Positions 34,074-42,959 of a DNA stretch of 64,000 nucleotides are shown piece by piece. Position 1 is the first letter of the stretch. Each line of letters begins with the position of its first letter. The notes under the pieces were generated by a model. That model was not told the origin of the DNA. It ran no database searches and saw only the letters and a program-made list of their open reading frames with translations. Both the position numbers and the translations under genes were made by a program. The DNA is from Deltaproteobacteria bacterium (GTDB lineage Bacteria > Myxococcota_A > Polyangia > JACPQR01): contig JACPQR010000194.1 of assembly GCA_016190375.1 (NCBI GenBank), positions 1 to 64,000 on the forward strand, read 5' to 3'.

Positions 34074-34973
34074 ATGTCACAGACCTGCGAGAGCATGGGA
34101 GGCCCGTTGACCATGCACCCGACTCCTGCTGCAGCGCCGCGCGAGAAGGTCCCGACCGGCATTCGATGGGGTCGAGCGCTGGCGGTCGTCCTCGTGGTGG
34201 CGACCGGGGCCGGGGCGTACATGTTCAACGAGTGGCGCAAGACCGAGGCCCTGAGGGCCGAGATACTGCGCGCCTACGAGCGCACCGCGCACGCCTACCG
34301 CAGCCCCATCGACCGGCTGGAGCGGAAGATCGTCGCGAAGATCCGGCAGGCCGGCGGCGCCTGGGAGGGCGAGCTCCACGACCCCATCTTCCGGGTCTCC
34401 GCGCTTCAGAAGGGGACGGGGTTCTACGTCCGGCTCCCCCGCGCCGCTGCCCGCTCCGACGAGGCCATCCGCCGGGCCGCCCGGAGGCAGCACTCCGACT
34501 CGTTCGCCGGCTGTCTCGCGGTCAGCCCCGCGCTCTTCGGTCGCCTGCTCGTCCTCGGCGACCTCGTGGGCAAGGACTTCGAGAACAAGCTTCGGGACGC
34601 GGGGAACGTCGCCCGGCTTCGCGCGCTCGACCAGGACTTCGCCCTGCGGGCGCGCCGCGATCTCCCGCGTCTCGCCGAGATGCTGCGGCCCGACTATCTA
34701 ATCGCGGTGCTCGACGTGGACGCCGCCCGCGGCGTCCACGAGGCGCACGTTTGGGACCTTCACTCGGGGCGCGAGCTCGTGCGCGCCCGCCTGGACCGAG
34801 CCGTGGGCCGAAGCGACGTCCTGAACGTCCGGTGGTCAGGCCACGGGACTGTCCCATCCAAGCGCCCCGCCGACCGTTCGGTCGTGAACACGGCCAACGA
34901 CTGCGCGATCGCGGCCAGGGTCCGCGAGGTCTCGGGCGAAACCCTGACGACCATCGGGGCGCCTTCTCCGTAG
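34074..34973 (+). CDS. Single-pass membrane protein downstream of motor cassette 2
   Basis: 299 residues. Cytoplasmic N-terminus, one transmembrane helix at about 35-52 (ALAVVLVVATGAGAYMF), and a mainly helical periplasmic domain with heptad-like Arg/Glu/Leu spacing (55-120). ATG 34113 is an alternative start. I do not recognise the domain. Its place 58 bp after the second ExbD makes it a candidate periplasmic partner for that motor, which is only inference. Confidence 0.7.
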   Translation: MSQTCESMGGPLTMHPTPAAAPREKVPTGIRWGRALAVVLVVATGAGAYMFNEWRKTEALRAEILRAYERTAHAYRSPIDRLERKIVAKIRQAGGAWEGELHDPIFRVSALQKGTGFYVRLPRAAARSDEAIRRAARRQHSDSFAGCLAVSPALFGRLLVLGDLVGKDFENKLRDAGNVARLRALDQDFALRARRDLPRLAEMLRPDYLIAVLDVDAARGVHEAHVWDLHSGRELVRARLDRAVGRSDVLNVRWSGHGTVPSKRPADRSVVNTANDCAIAARVREVSGETLTTIGAPSP

Positions 34974-35026
34974 GCGGTTGGTCTTCATGCTGGACGGCGG
35001 CCCGCTCGGCGAGGGAGGATCTTCAC

Positions 35027-35530
35027 ATGGACTCCCCGCCCAAGGTCGTCGACGAGTCCGTCGTCCGGCTCGGAGACCAGCCGCTCGCGCTGCTCCTGCG
35101 CCTCGCGACGGTCCCCGGGACCTCGGAGTGGTACATCGTCGGGCTCAGCGATCCCGAGCATCCGCTCCTCGAGCATTGCGCCGGCATCGTGCTGTTCGTC
35201 TCGAGGAAACGATACTCCGAGACGAAGGCCCGCTCGCTCTTCGATCGGGTGCGCCGGGCGTTCGAGCGTGGCGACCTCGGCGCAATCAGGAAGGCCAGCC
35301 GGGTGCGTGAGGACGAGTTCCTCTCTTGGGCGTTTGGCCTGACCACGCTCGACGAGGCGCTCGAGATCAAGGAGCTCAACGACACGAGCCACGGCCTCGC
35401 CCTGGCGAGAGACCGCGGCGAGATCACCCAAGCGGAGTACGCCCGGCAGCTCGCCAGGGCGACCCAGGCAATCCGCCTGCGGCGTGCTTTCTCGCCCGCG
35501 AGCAACCCGGGCAGCGCGGGCACGAACTGA
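35027..35530 (+). CDS. Hypothetical soluble protein
   Basis: 167 residues, with no signal or membrane segment. A GAGGGAGG site at 35011-35018 precedes the ATG. Predicted mixed strand and helix, with charged C-terminal helices (ITQAEYARQLARATQAIRLR). It follows the 34074 gene after 53 bp and ends 4 bp before the convergent TRAP gene. No motif recognised. Confidence 0.65.
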   Translation: MDSPPKVVDESVVRLGDQPLALLLRLATVPGTSEWYIVGLSDPEHPLLEHCAGIVLFVSRKRYSETKARSLFDRVRRAFERGDLGAIRKASRVREDEFLSWAFGLTTLDEALEIKELNDTSHGLALARDRGEITQAEYARQLARATQAIRLRRAFSPASNPGSAGTN

Positions 35531-35534
35531 GAGG

Positions 35535-38234
35535 CTACCGTGCTCCGTCCGTGACGTGGCAGCGGCGGTCGAATGCCTCGAAGGACTCGTCGGGTCGAGG
35601 CTCGTCGCAGTCCGGGGAGCCCGGGGCGACCGCAGGTGCCGGCGAGGGGGCTCTCGTGCCACCGTCGACGATTCGCGGGTAGGCGCCCGTGATGTTGCAG
35701 CGACGATCGAACTCGTCGAAGGACTCGTCGTCTCGCTGGGCGTCGCAGTCGTCCTGACCTGCAGGCGGGGTCGTGCCTCCACCGTCTGCCGGCTCTGCCC
35801 TGGGCCCGGCCTTCTCGGGCTGCACGTCACGGCCTCCGGGGCGCTCCGGACGGGTCACGGCTTCATGCCGACCCCGGTGGCCGCCGCCGCCGAACCCGAG
35901 CGTGAGCTCGGGAACGTAGGTCGTGACCATCAAGGCCACGACGAAGAGGGCGATGAAGGGCAAGACGACACGGTACAGGTCCGGGACCGGCCTTTCGAAC
36001 CGGAAGCCGGCGATGAACAGGTTCAGCCCCATCGGCGGCATGAGGTAGCCGATCTCGAGGTTCATCAGGAAGATGATGCCGAGATGGTAGGGATTGATGT
36101 TGAAGTGCAGCGCGATTCCCATGATCAAGGGAACGATCACGACGATGGCCGAGAAGATGTCCATCAGCATCCCGACCACGAGCAGGAACACGTTCAGCGC
36201 AATGAGGAAGCTGATCGGCGAGTCGATCAACCCGCCCGCGCTCTTGCCCACACGCGCGAGCGCGTCGACCGCCTCACGGCAGGTCCCGATCGTCTCCGAA
36301 TGTGCCGCCAGGTACTGCTCCGCGGGCGGACCGCAGGTCAGCCACTCGAAGAGGTGGTCCGCCGTCTGTGCCTGGACGAAGTAGAACGTCAGCACCGTGG
36401 CCGCGCAGAGCTTCACGAAGATCGCGCCCACCAGGACCATCGACTCCGGGATGATCCGCGGCAGGTCCTTCGTCAGCGACAGGTCCTTGTAGATGAAGAC
36501 CTCGATGAGAAGCACGTAGAAGGCGGTGAACGCCGCGGCCTGGGCTGGGCCGAAGATCCCGTACTTGAGACCGCCGAGCAGGAAGACGGGCAAGAGGAGC
36601 TCCCACTTGGCCTCCCACAGGGCGGCCCCGGCCTCGCGCGCGTCGAACTTCGAGCGCGGGACCTTGGAGCGAACTCCGATGATCAGGCTGTAGGCGACCA
36701 TCAGCGTGATGACCAGAAGCCCTGGACCTATGCCCGAGAGGAAGAACTTCTCGAGCTCGAGGCGCTCGACGCCGGGCGGCACCTCCTGAAGACCCGCGAC
36801 GATGCCGTAGACGATCAGCGGGAGGCACGGGAAGAACGTGATGCCAAGCGCGCCTCCCGTCGTGACCAGCCCGAGCGAGAACTTCTCCGGATACCGGTCC
36901 TTGAGGAGCGCGGGCAGGAGCAGGCCTCCGATCGCGACGATCGTGATGCCGCTCGCACCGCTGAAGATCGTGAAGAACGCCGACGCGAGGACGCAGACGA
37001 TGCCGAGCCCGCCCGGAGCGAAGCCGAGGAACGCGCGGGCCACACGGACGAGGCGCTCGGGGGTGCGCGACTCGCTCATGAGGTAGCCCGCCAGCGTGAA
37101 GACGGGGATCGTGGGAAGCACGCTCATCCGCGCGAAGTGCGGGCCGAGGACGTCCTCGACGGCGTTCGGCAAGGACATGGCCGGGGTGTCGGCGGTGCCG
37201 TGGAGCCACAGGAAGAGGGCCAAGCCTCCGAGGAAGCTGAAGAGCGGAGCGCCGAGGAGCGCCATCCCCACGAAGAACGCGACTCCCCAGGCCAGAGGGA
37301 TCGACTGGATGTTCTGGATTCCGTACCAGGCAGCGCCGATGACCACGGCCACGCCCGCGAGGGAGCCGACGATCTGCCCCACGGTCGCGGTCGGAGCCGC
37401 ACCGTCGGAAACTGGAACGGTCGGATCGAGTGAACGCCGTGCGCGCCAGCGGAGGACGAGGGGCACGGCGAGCATCATCGCCGCCGCCGCGACGACGACT
37501 GCCAGCGGGCCGAGGACGGTCGTGCCCCGGGCGATCGCGAGAAGACCAAGGAGCGACGCGATTGCGATTCCGATCTCGAGCCCGGTCGCCTGCGAGACCG
37601 GCGCGCAGCGAACCGCTGACTCGCGCGGGGCGTCGTGGCCGCCTTGCGCGACTCCCTCAGGGCGACTGGTTCCCGCGCGGATCGTGGCGAGCCACTCGTG
37701 GAATGCGTGCAGCAGCAGGCGCGCGCCGATCAGGAGGAACCCGCCGGGGATTATGAAGTGGAACTGATAGCTCCGGTCGACCTCGGCCCCCGCTATCCCC
37801 GACTCCGCGAACTGGCGGATTTGCTCCTGGGTCGTGTGCGCCTGGTCGAGGAGCGCCTCGTAGATTCCTCGCGCCAGCGAGAAGGCCACCACCGACCCCA
37901 GCGTCGCGGCGACGGCCACTACCACGCGGCGGGCGCGGTCCGGCAGGATCCGCCCGAGGGCGTCTATGGCGAGGTGACGCCGTCCACGCGTCGCGAAGCT
38001 CGCTCCCAGGAAGGCCGCCCAGATCGTGCCCTGCATCACGATGTCCTCGGCCGAGCCCAACCAGGCGGGCTGCGCGCCGAAGAGCCCGACCGCCGCCTGG
38101 AGCACGGCGACGAGCACCATGATGAGGACGATGACCAGGCTCAGCGAGCTCTCGGCGAGGAGGAGCCCGCGATCGATCACGTCGAGAGGCTTGAGGAATG
38201 GCGCTGGCTTAGCGGTCGGGGCGGCTCCGGCCAT
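35535..38234 (-). CDS. TRAP transporter fused DctQ-DctM permease with duplicated C-terminal motif
   Basis: 899 residues. The small (DctQ) domain occupies about 1-190 with four transmembrane helices; the large (DctM) domain from about 300 to 800 has roughly 12 (for example FSGASGITIVAIGGLLLP and GYLMPPMGLNLFIAG). TRAP permeases import organic acids using an ion gradient with a periplasmic binding protein. The last 72 residues lie beyond the membrane part and contain a motif duplicated in tandem: DCD...R.DESF..FDRRC (residues 828-854 and 874-899), with paired cysteines. It is the third gene of the TRAP operon after the T and P subunits. Confidence 0.93.
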   Translation of the reverse strand: MAGAAPTAKPAPFLKPLDVIDRGLLLAESSLSLVIVLIMVLVAVLQAAVGLFGAQPAWLGSAEDIVMQGTIWAAFLGASFATRGRRHLAIDALGRILPDRARRVVVAVAATLGSVVAFSLARGIYEALLDQAHTTQEQIRQFAESGIAGAEVDRSYQFHFIIPGGFLLIGARLLLHAFHEWLATIRAGTSRPEGVAQGGHDAPRESAVRCAPVSQATGLEIGIAIASLLGLLAIARGTTVLGPLAVVVAAAAMMLAVPLVLRWRARRSLDPTVPVSDGAAPTATVGQIVGSLAGVAVVIGAAWYGIQNIQSIPLAWGVAFFVGMALLGAPLFSFLGGLALFLWLHGTADTPAMSLPNAVEDVLGPHFARMSVLPTIPVFTLAGYLMSESRTPERLVRVARAFLGFAPGGLGIVCVLASAFFTIFSGASGITIVAIGGLLLPALLKDRYPEKFSLGLVTTGGALGITFFPCLPLIVYGIVAGLQEVPPGVERLELEKFFLSGIGPGLLVITLMVAYSLIIGVRSKVPRSKFDAREAGAALWEAKWELLLPVFLLGGLKYGIFGPAQAAAFTAFYVLLIEVFIYKDLSLTKDLPRIIPESMVLVGAIFVKLCAATVLTFYFVQAQTADHLFEWLTCGPPAEQYLAAHSETIGTCREAVDALARVGKSAGGLIDSPISFLIALNVFLLVVGMLMDIFSAIVVIVPLIMGIALHFNINPYHLGIIFLMNLEIGYLMPPMGLNLFIAGFRFERPVPDLYRVVLPFIALFVVALMVTTYVPELTLGFGGGGHRGRHEAVTRPERPGGRDVQPEKAGPRAEPADGGGTTPPAGQDDCDAQRDDESFDEFDRRCNITGAYPRIVDGGTRAPSPAPAVAPGSPDCDEPRPDESFEAFDRRCHVTDGAR

Positions 38235-38295
38235 CGGGATGGGGGGAAAATACTCCGTCAGGGACGGACGGGTCCAGAACTACCTTGGAAAGCGG

Positions 38296-39297
38296 CTAGT
38301 GCCTGAAGTGCAGGACGCGGTCGATGAGCGCCTGGTCGCAGATCTGGCCGACCAGTCTCTGGCGGACCTGCGTGGCGACTCGCCTCCACTCCTCTTTCTG
38401 CGCGGCGGTGGGGGTGATGACCTGAATGTTGTTCTGCCCGAGCGACTGGATGGCCTGCTGCTCGTCGCGACGGAGGTTGCGGCGTGCAAGGGCGTGGAAC
38501 TGGGCGGCCGTCTCGGTGAGGATGGTCCGCTGCTCGTCCGTCAGGGAGTCCCACTGCCTCTTGCCCATGATCGTGCCGCCGATGGCGATGCTCGCGCTCA
38601 GCTCGGTCATGTAGGAGACCCGCGACTGCCACTGCAGCGCGACCGCGGCGACGGGGGTCGCCAAGAGCGAGTCGATTCGCCGGGTCTGCAGCGCCGACAG
38701 CACCTCGGGGACCTGCAGCGGCACCGGGTTCGACCGCACGACCTGGAAGAAGGCAGGCATGACCAGGTCGTCGCGCCAGAGCCAGGGGTGCGCGCGGGCC
38801 ATGTCGGCCGGCGTGCGGATTGGCATCGTCGAGAAGAGCCGGCCGATTCCGACGTCCGCCCAGCCGAGCATCTTGAAGCCCGCGCGCTCGAACGCCGCGT
38901 TCATCTCCGGAGCCAGAGCGGCGCGCGCCGCATCGAGCTCGTCGTAGTTCCGCAGGATGTCCGGCATCTCGAAGACCAGGGCGGGGCGGTGGATCTGCCC
39001 CAGCCCGACCGCCGTCACCGCGGCGCCGTCGACGCGGCCATTGCGGATCTTGCGGATGACTTCGGCCTCGTCGCCCTGGACGCCTCCTGGGTAGAAACGG
39101 AGCTGCAGCGTCTTGTTCGAACGGCGCCTGATCTCGCGGTTCCAGGCGTCGAAGACCTTCATCCATGTCGAGCCCGGGGGGGCGAGCGTCGCGATGGAGA
39201 TCGACCGGACCTGCGCGTCCTGGGCCTCGCCGTATCGCTCGATCCCCACGACCGTGAGGAGCCCGAGGGTGAACAGCCAGATCGCGTGTTTTTTCAT
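38296..39297 (-). CDS. dctP: TRAP transporter substrate-binding protein DctP
   Basis: 333 residues. Signal peptide (about 1-24, VGIERYGEAQ), then a DctP-family periplasmic binding fold with ISIATLAPPGSTW near the N-terminus and the family's middle region (RIDSLLATP). It captures the solute for the fused permease, whose gene lies 61 bp downstream. The ligand cannot be read from sequence. Confidence 0.93.
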   Translation of the reverse strand: MKKHAIWLFTLGLLTVVGIERYGEAQDAQVRSISIATLAPPGSTWMKVFDAWNREIRRRSNKTLQLRFYPGGVQGDEAEVIRKIRNGRVDGAAVTAVGLGQIHRPALVFEMPDILRNYDELDAARAALAPEMNAAFERAGFKMLGWADVGIGRLFSTMPIRTPADMARAHPWLWRDDLVMPAFFQVVRSNPVPLQVPEVLSALQTRRIDSLLATPVAAVALQWQSRVSYMTELSASIAIGGTIMGKRQWDSLTDEQRTILTETAAQFHALARRNLRRDEQQAIQSLGQNNIQVITPTAAQKEEWRRVATQVRQRLVGQICDQALIDRVLHFRH

Positions 39298-39373
39298 CGT
39301 GGTCTCCGGTTCCTTCCCACTGTTCCCCGGCGGATCGACGTCCCCGCCGGGAATGGATTCAAAATATCTCGCC

Positions 39374-40294
39374 TCACTCGTAGAAGAGCTCGTCGACGCG
39401 GGCCAGTAGCCTCGCCGCTCGTCGGCGAGCGATGGCGTTGGTCAGCCGCTTGGACCGGTCGAGGTTCGGGCTCTCGATCACCTTCCTCAGGAGCTGGACG
39501 AAGAGCGTCCGGTTCTGGGTCGAGACGGCGTATGTCTGCGCCAGCATGTAGATCGGGAGCAGGTCGCGCTCGCGGTTGAGCCTGATCACCCTCTCGTAGA
39601 GCTCGCGTCCCCTCTCCGGCTCGCCTCCGAGCGCCGCGGGGAAGCCCGCGTAGATGTTGGCCATGAACAGGGTGGGCGAGTGGTCGTAGTAGGTCGGGTC
39701 GAGGTCCACGACCCGGCGGACGATGGCGAGGGCGGTCGGCAGCTCGGCGACCAGCGTCATGTCGTCCCTGGCGACGTTGATGGCGCTGGCCCAGCCGTAC
39801 GCCGTCCAGAACAGGGCGGGCACGTCGTCCTCTTCCATCTCGTCCCGCAGGTAGGCCTCGAACTGGTCCAGGGGGCCCCTCATCTTGGCGCCGAATTCCT
39901 CGTGACGGAGCTCGAGGAGGAAGAGTCCGTACCGCCGGCCGCGCAGGTAGAAGCGCCGCGCGCGGCGGTACTGGTGGTCGGCCTCCTGCTGATCGTCGCG
40001 GGCGAGGGCGGCCTCGGCGCGGTCCTCGATGAAGCCGAAGGCGTACCCGGAGTAGTTCTGGGCGAGCTGGAGCAGGAGCGTCTCGTTGTCCTGCGCGTTC
40101 CTCCACAGCCCTTCTGTCGTGAGCAGCCCGCCCGGGATCGCGGCCTCGGCGTACTCGAGGTCCGTCTCCTCGTTCACGGCGCTCCCGGAGGCCGCGAGGA
40201 TCTCGGCCGTCTGGTCGACGGCCATCCGGCGCAACGAGCAACCGGTCGACAAGCAGGCAATCGCGATGACTGGAATGATTCGATTGGCCGTCAC
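39374..40294 (-). CDS. TRAP transporter T-component (TatT) lipoprotein
   Basis: 306 residues from GTG 40294; the longer frame starts at TTG 40312 and adds six residues. The lipobox LSTGC lies at about 14-18. The rest is an all-helical, TPR-like protein of the TatT family, which forms trimeric pores next to the P subunit in some spirochaete and proteobacterial TRAP systems. Its gene precedes dctP and the fused permease in one minus-strand operon, so a four-part T-P-QM uptake system is encoded. Confidence 0.85.
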   Translation of the reverse strand: MTANRIIPVIAIACLSTGCSLRRMAVDQTAEILAASGSAVNEETDLEYAEAAIPGGLLTTEGLWRNAQDNETLLLQLAQNYSGYAFGFIEDRAEAALARDDQQEADHQYRRARRFYLRGRRYGLFLLELRHEEFGAKMRGPLDQFEAYLRDEMEEDDVPALFWTAYGWASAINVARDDMTLVAELPTALAIVRRVVDLDPTYYDHSPTLFMANIYAGFPAALGGEPERGRELYERVIRLNRERDLLPIYMLAQTYAVSTQNRTLFVQLLRKVIESPNLDRSKRLTNAIARRRAARLLARVDELFYE

Positions 40295-40450
40295 GCTGGT
40301 GGCTATAACCAATGGGTCGGGAACCTGTCAACGGAGCATCCAGTGCTATAGTCCCGGCGACCATGGGACGCTCTGGGCTATCGCGTGGGTCGCTGATGGA
40401 CACGCGGCCCTCGCGAATCCGGAGCGCGCCAATCCTGCGACGGCGCTCAG

Positions 40451-40546
40451 CGAGGGAGCGGAGGCGGATTCACTCCGCAGAAGCGAGCGGCGGGCCGAGC
40501 GTCAAGGCGGGGGGGCCCGCGGGGGGGTCGCAGACCCACCCGCGCT
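40451..40546 (-). repeat. 97-bp dispersed repeat, copy B (inverted relative to copy A)
   Basis: Reverse complement of 3371-3467. Positions 40497-40546 match 49 of 50 bases of copy A, including GGGTGGGTCTGCGACCCCCC. It ends two bases before the ATG of the rhodanese gene, leaving no room for a ribosome site between repeat and start. Confidence 0.85.
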
Positions 40547-40548
40547 TG

Positions 40549-41061
40549 ATGCAGGTTCTCCGTGAGGGGTTCCTCGTCCTCGTCGGAGGTGCTGCGCTCG
40601 GGCTGGTCGCGAACGCGGTTCGCGCGGACGGGCTCGACCTGGCGACGGTGCCCAGCCGGGCCGTGGAGGGGGCATGCGCGCCGCCGACCGAGGAGGCGCG
40701 GTGGATCTCGCAGGAGCAGGCGCTGCGGCTCGTCGGGCGCTCGGAGGTCATGTTCATCGACGCCCGAGCCAACGACGAGTTCGTTCAGGCGCACATCGCC
40801 GGCGCGTTCTCGTTGCCGTATCGCGACGGGGACCCCGTGGGTCGAGAGGAGCTGGGGGCGCTCGAGGGCGCGGCCACCGTCATCGCATACTGCGACACTC
40901 AAGGTGGCTGCACGCGGAGCCTCGCGCTCGCGCGGCGCCTGTCGGCGGCCGGACAGAGGGACGTACGGGTGCTGGAGGGGGGGTGGCCGGCCTGGCTCTC
41001 GCATGGTTACCCGGCGGAGGCGGGCGAGTGCCGCCTTTGCCCCGATCAGACCGCGCAATGA
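40549..41061 (+). CDS. Rhodanese-like sulfurtransferase with N-terminal export or anchor segment
   Basis: 170 residues. Hydrophobic N-terminus (about 8-28) that could be a signal or anchor, then a rhodanese domain: FIDARANDEFVQAHIAGA, YCDTQGGC with candidate active cysteines and the VLEGGWPAWL end. It probably moves sulfur or handles disulfides at the membrane. ATG 40549 directly abuts a dispersed repeat and has no ribosome site, so the start is uncertain; an in-frame longer form would read through the repeat. The stop overlaps the MauE/DoxX start by four bases. Confidence 0.85.
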   Translation: MQVLREGFLVLVGGAALGLVANAVRADGLDLATVPSRAVEGACAPPTEEARWISQEQALRLVGRSEVMFIDARANDEFVQAHIAGAFSLPYRDGDPVGREELGALEGAATVIAYCDTQGGCTRSLALARRLSAAGQRDVRVLEGGWPAWLSHGYPAEAGECRLCPDQTAQ

Positions 41062-41522
41062 GCCTGCTCCGCGACCCACGGCTCTCGATGGCGTTCCGCC
41101 TGCTCGTGGGCGTGCTGTTCATCTGGGCCGGCGTCGTCAAGCTCGGCGATCCGGCCGCGTTCGAAGAGGGTCTCGTCAACTACCGCATGTTGCCCGGCTG
41201 GTCGATCCCTCCGGTGGCGGCGATGCTGCCGGCCATCGAGGTCGTGGCCGGTCTCTGCCTCGTCGTCGGAGTCGCGATCCGGGGAGCGGCGCTCGTCACG
41301 ACGGGGATGCTCGTGGTCTTCACGGCCGCGATCGTCCAGGCGATCGTCCGCGGCATCGACATCGAATGCGGCTGCTTCGGCGCGGGCTCGGAAGTCGCGA
41401 CCACGATCGGCTGGCCCGAGGTCGTCAGGGACGCCGCGCTCCTCGCCGCGTCGGCGCACGTGCTCCTCTACGATCGGGGGGTCCTCTCCTTGCAGCGGCT
41501 GCGCGAGCGGCGAAGGGGCTAA
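41058..41522 (+). CDS. MauE/DoxX-family redox membrane protein
   Basis: 154 residues with four transmembrane helices: FRLLVGVLFIWAGVVKL, AAMLPAIEVVAGLCLVVG and two more. The motif DIECGCFG is the MauE signature, linked to disulfide chemistry. It overlaps the rhodanese gene by four bases (ATGA). Together they look like a small membrane thiol/sulfur unit. The stop interleaves with the convergent carboxyltransferase-like gene. Confidence 0.88.
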   Translation: MSLLRDPRLSMAFRLLVGVLFIWAGVVKLGDPAAFEEGLVNYRMLPGWSIPPVAAMLPAIEVVAGLCLVVGVAIRGAALVTTGMLVVFTAAIVQAIVRGIDIECGCFGAGSEVATTIGWPEVVRDAALLAASAHVLLYDRGVLSLQRLRERRRG

Positions 41523-42937
41523 TCGGAGAGCGATACATCGAGGCTGACACCGTCGACCTCGAAGGATGCGGACAGGCCCTCCAGCGAGCGGAAGACCACG
41601 TGCCGCTCCGCCCCACCGTTGGTGGCAGGCACGAGCGCGTCCTCCCCGGGAGCGAGCCCGTCGACGAACAGGTTCGTCGGAAGGTGCGTGAGCTGTCCAT
41701 ACCGCTCGAGCGAGCGGCGGCGCCGCTGGAAGGCCGCCGGATCGTGGGCTTCCAGGATGGCCTCGCGGACCGCATCGGTTGCGCGGTCCGACCTCTGACG
41801 AACGATCGTCTCGAGGTCACCCGTGGCGCGCGGCGGAACCGACTCGCGCGTCGGAATCTCGGCGGGCGCCCCATCGTGCTCTCGCTGCGCGACGTGCCAG
41901 AGCTCGAGTGCCCCGATCGTCTCGCGCCACTCGCGGGTGATGGCCGAGAGCGCTTGCTCGCCGATCGCGGGCGCACGTTCGGTCGAGCCAAGGGCGTACG
42001 TCAGGGCGGATGCGGTCGGCGGACCATGCGGGCGACCCAGCGGCAGCTGAACCACGGCCACCGCTCCGACCCCCGCCTCCGCCGCCGCGACGGCGCTCGC
42101 GACGGCGACGCCGACGGAGTCCACGAGTCGCAGGCGCACGGGGAGCGCCGGCAGCTCGCGTCGCAAGGCGCGGACCAGACCGTAGGCACAGAGCGGTCGC
42201 AGGGCGCCGCGGGGATCTTCGATGCCGAGGATGGCGGCGCCTTGCGACGCCAGCTTTCTCATCGATTCCACGACGCCGTCCACTCGGGCGCCCGGGACGT
42301 CGCCGGACAGCACGCAGACGGTCTCGACCAGCGCGTCGGTGCGCGCCGCCGCGGCAAGAGCCGCCTGCAATCGCTCGAGCCGATTCGCCGCCTCGCGGAC
42401 GCGGATCAACCCGGCGCCCGCGCGGCCCACTTCCAGCGCGGTCTCGCGCAGCACCGCCTCGGAGACCGGGCGAGTGCCCAGGCCCGTGGTCGCATCGAGC
42501 GTCGCCTCGAGGAGCAACCCCGGAACGACAGTCGCCAGCCGCTCCAGACGACCGAGCGGGGATTCCCCGAGGCCGAGCGTCGCCGCCAAGGATCCCGGCG
42601 AGACGACCTCGAAGCTCGCGGCGGGACCGACGCCCGCGGACACGTACGTACGCACGACCCGCTCGAGGTCGGCCGTCCGCAGGCGCGCCTCGAGGACGAG
42701 CTCCGCTCCCGCCGTCGCCGACACGTCGCAGAGCACGAGGCCGTCGGAAGCGAGGGCTGAAAGGTACTGCTCGCGGACCAGGCGAGGCTGCGCCGGATGG
42801 ATCTGGACGGCCTGCGTCGCCTCGGTGCGAGGCGGGGGCAGACGGGGCCGGGCTCGGCTCCGTCCTTTCTCGGCGAGGTACCTGAGGAGCCCCTCCACGA
42901 GAAGCCTTCTACCACACACGGGGGGGGCGGGACGCAC
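41519..42937 (-). CDS. Degenerate carboxyltransferase-fold protein (PycB/OadA-like, probably inactive)
   Basis: 472 residues, starting at GTG 42937, with GTG 42898 an alternative giving more space to the divergent PilZ gene. The order and spacing follow the carboxyltransferase domain of pyruvate carboxylase or oxaloacetate decarboxylase: an IEDPRGALRP block, an alternating barrel (AAAEAGVGAVAV), ALGSTERAPAI and the post-barrel LPTNLFVDGLAPGED. The conserved RDahQS opening and the metal-binding HLHxHDT are absent; the latter reads RLRLVDSVGV (about 267-276). No biotin-attachment domain follows. I infer a pseudoenzyme or a protein with a changed role. Confidence 0.65.
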   Translation of the reverse strand: MRPAPPVCGRRLLVEGLLRYLAEKGRSRARPRLPPPRTEATQAVQIHPAQPRLVREQYLSALASDGLVLCDVSATAGAELVLEARLRTADLERVVRTYVSAGVGPAASFEVVSPGSLAATLGLGESPLGRLERLATVVPGLLLEATLDATTGLGTRPVSEAVLRETALEVGRAGAGLIRVREAANRLERLQAALAAAARTDALVETVCVLSGDVPGARVDGVVESMRKLASQGAAILGIEDPRGALRPLCAYGLVRALRRELPALPVRLRLVDSVGVAVASAVAAAEAGVGAVAVVQLPLGRPHGPPTASALTYALGSTERAPAIGEQALSAITREWRETIGALELWHVAQREHDGAPAEIPTRESVPPRATGDLETIVRQRSDRATDAVREAILEAHDPAAFQRRRRSLERYGQLTHLPTNLFVDGLAPGEDALVPATNGGAERHVVFRSLEGLSASFEVDGVSLDVSLSD

Positions 42938-42959
42938 TGAACTGTGGACAGCGGCCGGG

